Of a DNA stretch of 64,000 bases, positions 39,601 through 48,600 are shown one piece after another. Each line of letters starts with the position of its first letter. Within the stretch, counting starts at the first letter, position 1. This DNA comes from Branchiostoma lanceolatum (Eukaryota > Chordata > Leptocardii > Amphioxiformes > Branchiostomatidae): assembly GCF_035083965.1 (NCBI RefSeq), contig NC_089740.1, positions 15,781,552 to 15,845,551 on the forward strand. Direction: 5' to 3'. The notes under the pieces were generated by a model that did no database searches, was not told the DNA's origin, and worked only from the letters and a program-made list of their open reading frames with translations. A program made the translations under genes and the position numbers.

Positions 39601-42600
39601 ATAGGGTACATTGAGGATTACCAGACAGTGAACATTTCCGCTCAGCAAAGGGCACATAGGTACATTGAGGATTACCAGTGAACATTTCCTCTCAGCAAAG
39701 GCCCCGTAGGTTACACAAGCATTACTCCTCTCAACAAAGGCCCCATCGGATATACGTTACTGATGAACATTTTCCCCCAGCAAACACACTACTGCATACA
39801 CATTACTGATAGTTTTCTCTCAACAAGGACCCCATAGGATACACAGGGCATTACTCTAGGTGAAACATTTTCCTCTCCACAAAGGCCCCATTGGATAAAC
39901 AAACTGACGAACAGTTTCATTCAACAGGGACCATGTAGGATCACAACTGAAATGACCTAGGCCCCTGACAAGTTGTCTGGAGTAGAAAACAAGACCCCCT
40001 AGCCCTCTCACCTTGCCGTACTTGCTGAAGGCTGCCTTGAGGTCGGTGGCGCGAGTTGTGGAGGACAGCCCGCTCACCCAGAGGTTCTTACTGCTGGAGC
40101 TGGAACTGCCGTGCCGCGCTGGAACAACAGATATCACATTTATATACCCAATGATAACAGGCCATTATCACACAATACAACACCCTCACAACACAACAGT
40201 CTGTTATCAAACGTCCCACCCAGAGGTTCTTACTGCTGGGGCTGCCGTACTGCGCTGGATCAATCAATATTTTCATATTTTATACCCCATAACAACAGGT
40301 CATTATCACGCAATACAACACCCTCATAAAACAACAGGGCATCATCACGCTATACAACACCCTCATAAAACAACAGGGCATAATCACGCCATACAACACC
40401 CTCACAACACAACAGGGCATAATCACGCAATACAACACCCTCGCAACACAACAGGGCATCATCATTGTCACATCCCACCCTGAGGTTATCTTACTGCTGG
40501 AGCTACAACTGCCATACCACCCTGGAGTAACTGGGTATTATCTCAAGCACACTCATGATCAAACTTCAACGGGTCATCATTCATCAATAGGGCATTATCG
40601 TACAAATCCTCAAACACAAGGCGTCATAATGTTACGCTGGTCGTATCATCCCATAATTTCTCTCACACAGCGTATCATCGCATGAATTTTCACCTATTAC
40701 CAGTGAGTAAGGTTTACTCTAATACGGGGTCTATGGGGTCGTGTGGCGCAACGGCAGAGCGTTCGACTCAGAACCAAGAGGTCCTGAGTTCGAATCTTAT
40801 CATGTCACCGATCTTGTGCCCTTGGGAAGGGCACTTTACACGACTTTCCTCATTCCACCCAGGTAAAAAAGGGTACCTGACTTCGGTTGGGGAAAGTCGT
40901 ATTGAGGTCACCTGGTGGCGCCGAATGGCAGCCGCCCAGACCCTTGCGAAATTTGTTTTGCCAGCATTTAACAGTGTTATAAAAGTAGATTATGGCTCCA
41001 TTTAACTTTCTGCCTGCTGCCAAACTTTCTAACCTCTAGAGAACCAGGTGCCAAATGGCTAACTCTGTAATACCCTGCATCAATTCAGCGCTAGAAAGGC
41101 TGCCATTGCGGGTAATTTCTGACCAATAAAAAAAAACATTATTAATATCACATGTTCCACCCTTACCTTTATCATCCTTGGTCGGCGGAGCTTTGGCGTC
41201 CTTTGTGTCTTTCCCGCTGGCGCTGTTTGGGGGAGGAAGGGAAGACAACAGGATGTGAGCACGAGACACGGGCACAGACGCAGCGAGCGAACCGCTGAAC
41301 AGGCCGAGGCGGACACAACAAAAGGACTGGAAGGTGTAGGTATCATGTCGGCAAGATTTAGTCTGGGTTGTCGGCTCAGATTTGCTGGTACTGGGTTTGA
41401 TTATTTAAGTCTCAACTCAACATATTCTAAGGTGTTTCTTCTACTGTAATTACTGGAGCAAAGAGAGCAGAGAAAGAGAGGGAAGAACGGACTTGTTTGT
41501 CTTGTCTTCAAATGAGCAAGTCTTGAGACTATACGGTGTTGCCTAAGAAACAGCTGTTACGTCTAAGATTTTCTAGCTCCTTGGCTTATCGGGGCGGTGT
41601 TTAAGTGGCTGGTTCTAGAGTTAGATGGAGAAGAATGGCACAAGTTGGCGATGATGATACTAAGACTGCCACCACATCGGACCATTGCATGCTACCATGG
41701 CAACCGGGCACCACACGTCTTCGACCGTCGCCAAGGGCACCCCTGGCAGGCCAGGTCACTATACAGGGTCTGGGGTCAGAGTTGAGTTTGTACTGTCGGA
41801 TCTCAGCTTGTCTGGCCGTTACAATAGCTTAACTTACGGTCTGAGTATGGGAGCTAGAATGGGTACATGGGAACAAGGTGGAATTTCACCATCAATGTAA
41901 GCAAGCATTACCACAAGCAGACCAACCTCCGAGTCCTCACGCTAACACTCGCTCCTTTCTTGGCCGGGCTTTCTTTGTTCTTCTCTCCGGCCGCCTCCGC
42001 CGGCTTCTTCCCCTCTTCGCTCCCTTTTGCCTCCGCAGCCTCCGTCTTGGTGCCCTCTCCTTCCGGGGCGACGGCAGCCTCCTTAGACGGCTCCTCAGCC
42101 TTCTCTTGCTCCTTTGCCGGCTCCTTGACCTCGGGAGCACCTTCGGCGGAGGTCGTCGCGTCCTTGGGTGTGTCCAGAAGGTCGGCGTCAAGGTCAGCGA
42201 TCATCTGGTCGTCGGCATGGACAACTAGCGAGATGTTCTCCTCCTCATCCTTGGTTGCCACGGCAACGTGCATCTCCAGCAGGTCCTTGGAGGTCAGGGG
42301 GAACGGAACAGGGGCGTCTCCTGGGGCGACGACCTTTGCCCCCGCCGGCTTGGCTGGCTGGGCAGGCTCCTCCTTGGGTGCGATCTTGTTGTTGCTACCT
42401 TCTTTGTCTAAAACAAGTGAATGGATATTAAATGGTGTGAGACCCACATGCAAGTCTGAGGGAGCTGTGACCAAAACGTCTTAGTCCTGCTCACAAACTT
42501 CTTTAAGAAAATACTCAATTCCTTAAACCAGACTAGCAACAGCTTACCATGATCACTTACCTCGCTGGTACTACTGTAGTTACACATGAGGTACTGTGGC

Positions 42601-45600
42601 ATGAGCTGGTATTACTGTAGTTACATGAGGTACTGTGGGAGGTATAACACTGCAGATACTGTGATGGGAACTGAGCAATACTGTGTGAACTTTAACCTTT
42701 AACCTGTAACCTTGTCAGGGCCCCATATGCTGCAGAAAGCTTGCTCCTCACATTCAGACATGACCGCCCCCCTCCCCCTCCTCTTCCCAGCTCTTCTGTA
42801 GGCTGGTGTTCCAGCGTTACCATGGCGACCCTTGTAACCATGGTGACCCTTGAGAGCTGCCAGGATGGTCAAAGGGACAGATGATGATGATCTTGGCTTC
42901 AGAAGAAATGTCTCTTTGAGTCCGGCCTCCCCCCGTTGCAATGGTTTGTTCCAGTGTCTGTCATGTTGCCTTGGCGACAGCATGTCGCAAAGTTCCCAGC
43001 AAGATGAGATAAAGTTTTTCTTCTAGACAAAAAAGTTGCTCTTTGCCAGATGTCCTGTCTGACTTCAACTCTTCCTCTTCTTACAAGTCCTCCTTGTGAT
43101 CTTCTCAGCCCCCCATCAAAGAAAGTTCCCATTGAGAAGTCTTCTCCTTGTTCTTCTGCCGTTCCTCTGAGACAAGTTGCCGCCTCATGTCCGACTTGTT
43201 GCTTGTTCTACATGAAAAATGTCCCCAGCCTTCAGCTCGGAGTCCTGAAAAGTCCCCAGCAGAGTCCATGTCACGTCACATCGACCACTGTCTGTCCTGT
43301 CCAACACTCTTCTGCCCCTGCACAACCATGTCTTAAGATGGTGACGATGTGCTTGTTGCCATGACGACAGTTCCTCTTGTGGTTGTCAACATGCCATACA
43401 TGGTCATCTCCAGCGAAGATGGCGACAAGAGGAATGGAGATCACCAAGAACTCTGGCAGTGGCAGTTGTCATGGCAACGACCTTGCATCGCTATGGCGAC
43501 GTCACAATAGAGACGAAGCTTGAGAGGAGAAATGTTGAGGAACAAGCTTTCTTGCAGCCCCCCTGACAGGAGTATTGTATTACTATCTTCTTGTTATTTA
43601 CCCTGGTCATAGTAACTTTGCACAAGGATGTTTAGATGGACCAATCCTGCGGTGTGCTATGGTAGAGACACTGGGGTTATCGAAGGACACTGAGGTTACC
43701 TAGGGACACTTGGGTTACCTAGGGACACTGGGGTTATCTTAGGATACTGGGGTTATCTTAGGACACAGGGGTCATGTAAGGACACTGGGGTTACCTTTCT
43801 CCTCTGCAGGGGCTTCTGCCTCGCCCTCTCCGACCTCCTGAAACAAATCACATGACTTCAGTTAAACCTCAGCACAAACCAGACGGTTGGCTGAAGACAT
43901 TACCACTGGTCTGCTGCAGGGAGATTTGGGATAACTCAACAACACTAACGGCTCCACACCATAGGAGTTGCCAAAATGCCAGCAATTTAAACGTAAACGT
44001 ATGGGCAACAACAAAGTAAAAAATTGCACAGAAAAGGGTCAAAAGCAATATTTTGAATAATACTACTATAAAAAAAAGGATCAAGACAAAGAATATGGCA
44101 GAAATGCAAACAGCAAGTAAATAAACAGTAACATGAAAAACAAGACAAACTTTTGTATTTCCCAAGTAAAAAGACTAAATCAAAAAAGAAGCCAACAACA
44201 CATCAAAGGTAAAGACAAATATTAAAGGCAGCAAAGCAACAAGAATCACATTTACTTATAGTTACATTGCAATGTACTCACATAAGAAATAAAACAGTCA
44301 TTCTGCCACTAACACATGAGCACTGATATCTTGTTTACAACACTCCTCTCTAGGCTTCTTCACAGAAGAACATCACAATGGTTCAAAGGTCAGCACAATA
44401 GGAAAGCATGATGGGAAGAATGGCGTGACAACTCACGTCCTCGGTTAGAAGTTCCTCCTCCTGTTCGGCCGACAGAGCGACGTCGTCCGCCGTTTCCCCC
44501 GTCTCGTTTAGAACCTGCACGCAAACACACGAGAACCCTGAAACACCTTTCTAAACTTTTCACCAGTCATCAGTTTCATACAGTGTAAAAACTCTTTGAT
44601 ACCTTCCCCAAGAAGGTTATGTTTTGTGTGTGTGTGTCTGTCTGTCTGTGTGAACACTTTAACTCGAGAATGTGTGTGGCTCCCTGTGTCTGTCTGTGTG
44701 TGTGTGTCTGTCTGTGTGAACACTATAACTCGAGAATGTGTGTGGCTCCCTGTGTCTGTCTGTCTGTGTGTGTCTGTCTGTCTGTGTGAACACTATAACT
44801 CGAGAATGCCTGAGTGGATTGTCTTTATATTTGGTATCTGGGTAGGTCTTGACGAAATTATCACACTTTGGGCCCCCTTGGGGCTTTTGTAGGTATTGCA
44901 GTGTTAATTCAGGTATTCGTGTTCTGGACAGGTCATGGTCACAACTTTTGGTTGATAGATAGCCCTTGTGCTTGGGAAGAGGTGACATAGGTTTTGACCA
45001 CCTAGCATTCAATCTTGGAACTGCAGGGGCATTTTTTTTCTTGTTTCACTTATTGGTTTGACAATAAAGTACAAACAGGCAGGGCTACCTATCTAACTGG
45101 TGGTATCTGTAACAACTTACGTACCTTTCTTCAAATAAAGAAGATGCAGGATGAAAAATGATGTGAATAAAAGTGGTTCTAGGAACAGCTGAATTAATCG
45201 TAAACCAGTTAAGAAGTTTTACACTTTTCATTTAAAATCTGTTCCTTTATTTCTACTATAGCTAAAAAGTAAGAAGTTTTAGTGATGGCTACTGTACTCT
45301 ACCTTGTATCTATGAATGCTGATTATACAATGTATTTGTTATAACCTGTTTTTTATCACAATGACATTAAAAAAACAGCATTAGCAGTGTCAAGACGATA
45401 TAACATGAAAACAACATGTAATTGGCCACACACAAAATTATCTGCAATGTCCAAAAAAAACAGACAATGATCATTTACAAAACTCTAATAAGTCAAGTTT
45501 ATACTGTATGTTACCAAAATGACTGTCTTTGAAAACGCTCCAGAGCAAAGTTCCTTAGTTTTCAGTCTCAAAGAGAAACAGTAAAGGAAACAGGTGCTGA

Positions 45601-48600
45601 AAATGGAAAGAAATGGAAACAAAAAGTCAAGCAGCAGGCAAACAATGAATCCTGTGCAACTTTGTAACCAGAAGTATAGTAAGGAACTCTGTCTGAAATA
45701 CTGATGCATCTGTACTGAACATAAAACTGCATCAGACATGATTGTTTAGTGTTCTAACAACTAGAGCTGTGTACCTAAACAAATTTTAGGTACAGGTACA
45801 GGTACACGGGTTAAGGTACAGGTCCGGACCTGAAGCTGTACCTAAACTACTTGTTCGGAAAATGCTAGATTTTCAAAAAGGACACGGTACGGTACACAGC
45901 TCTACTAACAACGATTGTCTTTGAATTCAACTTCAACCCTTTACCTTTCTCTGATCCTTCTGGGTTTGATTGCAGGGGGAGACGGGGAGGAACAAAGGAC
46001 AACACCGCTCCCTGAACAGGGAGGCCATGGTTCGATTCCACGATCTGGAAGACCTGGGTTTGATCCCCACAAGACTTTACCACCTGTACCAGTCCATCTC
46101 ACCTGTGCAGGTAAGGCCAGGTGTGTCTCCGCCTCGGCACTTCCATAAGCACCTTAATGTTGTACCTTACCCCGTATCTACACCTACAGAAACGTTTCTA
46201 TCTGCTAAGGCTAACTATCTCCTACACTCGGACTGGAGCGGCTCTTATCTCTTACAAGGACACTATAGTATGTGCAGAAGCGGCCCCTGCAGGCCATGGG
46301 CAGTACTGCAGAGCTGGCTTTACCTTGTCCACCAGGCTCGCCGCGTCCATCTCAGTTTCCGTCTCCTGCTGGCTGCCCTGTGAAGCGGCGCCCTCTAGCG
46401 GCTGTGCCTCCACTGCAGCTGGCGGCTCTGATGGTTCTGTGGCGGATTCAGTCATCACTTCTGTCGCTTCCGAGCTCGGCACCTCCGCACTCTCCTCGGC
46501 AACCTCCTCCTTTCCTTCCTCCCCGTCTGTTGCCGTGGCGATGGTCTCTGGGGCGTCAGCGGTTTCCATGGCGACAGTCTCTGCGGGCACCTCCTCCTCC
46601 TGGGGCGTCTGGTCCTCCCCATTCAGGGCGGAGGCTTCCTCCGGCTCGGAGCCATCGTCCTCCCCGAGGTCGTCGATCGTGTCCATCTCCTGCTTTATTG
46701 CACAACATCGGTCACTACGGAAACCACCCGTCACCATAGTAACCACCTAAATCACCCCACTACCACAATCGAACCATTCTCTGATTCTAGAGTTGATAAG
46801 GTTTATCGAATTGGATTGCACTAATGTCTTAATACTGACTGCTGTTCAAGATCTATTCCAAATTAGTATTTTCTATATATATATATATATTGGGGTTTAA
46901 CTACCAGCATGTACCTACCATACAAGCTGACTTGGCAGCAAGAGAGGGACGAGCTTATTGAGCAGAAATCAGCGTGAACTGAGGCGCAGCGAAGGTACAG
47001 AAATATCCTGAGAACACTCCAAGGTCTAGTTCAAGGTCTAACCCAGGTGCCTTAAGACGGGCTGTTAGTGGACTGGGTTTGGGCAACTCTGGATTTTACA
47101 CAGTCAAATCTATCTGTCCACTTAACAACCCAACTTACAGTACAAAACTTGGAGGGACCTATTTTCTTTTATCTCTCTCTATGGAAAAAAACCTTACCCG
47201 ATAAAATGTTAAAGAACCGCCCCCTGATTTCAGTACAAAATCGGTTTTGCAACTGGAGTGTGTTAAAAGAAGAAAGGTCTCACGCAATAGAATCACAACA
47301 AACTAACCCTGATTTGCATTGACATGAAGTCTTACCCCTCGTCTGAGAGTCCAGTGACTTAAAAACCATAAGATCAGGGCAATAACAATGGAGCATCGGC
47401 AATATGCAGGGAACTGTACTATATACTGGCACTACATCTGGCTATTTTCATGCATGGGATTCAAGATTTGCAAATAACACCCCTTTTCCACGATAGACTG
47501 CAAATTCTGAGCGACCAAACATTTGACAGTTCGCTCAATGCACAATCTTTTAAAACATTTTTCGTGTGTTTTGTCATTCTATCTATTTATGTTGTGAGTC
47601 ATATTCCAATCATAAAATCAAACGTCAAACCTATCAAATTTTGGTCGCCAATGCTTGCTGTCTAGTAGAAAGGGGGCTAGGGACTTAGACCTTAAGACCA
47701 TAGTGCTGTCCTAAAGGTCAAAGTGCTGTCCTAAAGGTCATAGCACTGTTCTTAAGGTCATAGCGCTGTCCTTAAGGCCATAGCGCTGTCCTAAAGGTCA
47801 TAGCACTATCTGAGGGTCCTGAAGGTCGTACCTGGTCTATGGAGTCGTCCTCATCAAGGACGTCAAGGTCGTCCATGGGTTCGTCCTTGAGCGACAGGCT
47901 GTCGGGGACGTCAGCTGACTCCGTCTCCATCCCGTCCTCCGCCGGTCCATCTGCGTTCGCCTCCTCCTGCTCTTCTTTCTTAGTGCGACCTGGGGGGGGG
48001 GGGATAGGGGGCAGAGGTCAAATCCATAAATTCACCATCTACTTCATGTGGCCATGAGACCTCAACTATATGATGTACTGTAATTCACTTTATCTTCACA
48101 GTAGCACAGTGTAAGGAAAGTGGACATTTACGCTGAACGTTAACTTTAAGGTGGCGGCAAGTGATTTAAAGAACGGATGTGTGAAGGAATCATAAATAAT
48201 CACAACAGGTTTTTCACAGTGATGATAAGTTCACAGTACAGAGGTGACCGTGGAAACAGTAAAAAAGAAGTTACAGTGAAAGAAACAGTATTTGGTTCTT
48301 GGATTAAAAAGGAAAGTCTCATACTGTCAACACCATCACATTCATTTATCAATACAGCAAATAACAACGCCGATAATAAAATCACCAAAAAATTTTCAAC
48401 ATTAACAGTAACCGACTGTAGCCAGAAGTCTGCAAAGCCGGCATCTTACATCTACATGCTGTTCAACTATGCCGAAAACTCACACAACAGGCAGGCAGGA
48501 CATTCATACATGCAGCTGTCAGCCCCTGGAATGTGCTCCCGGATAGTGTTGTCCGAGACATTAGTTAATGTGGCCTTCAATCCTGTAAGACTTGGGCCCA

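Noticed and set aside
41908-41940. Extension of SAFB exon 7 through [10 protein letters not shown]
   Set aside because: Residues are unlike the flanking acidic/Lys-rich sequence, and a good GTGAGG donor precedes them; kept only as one of the options for the phase problem.
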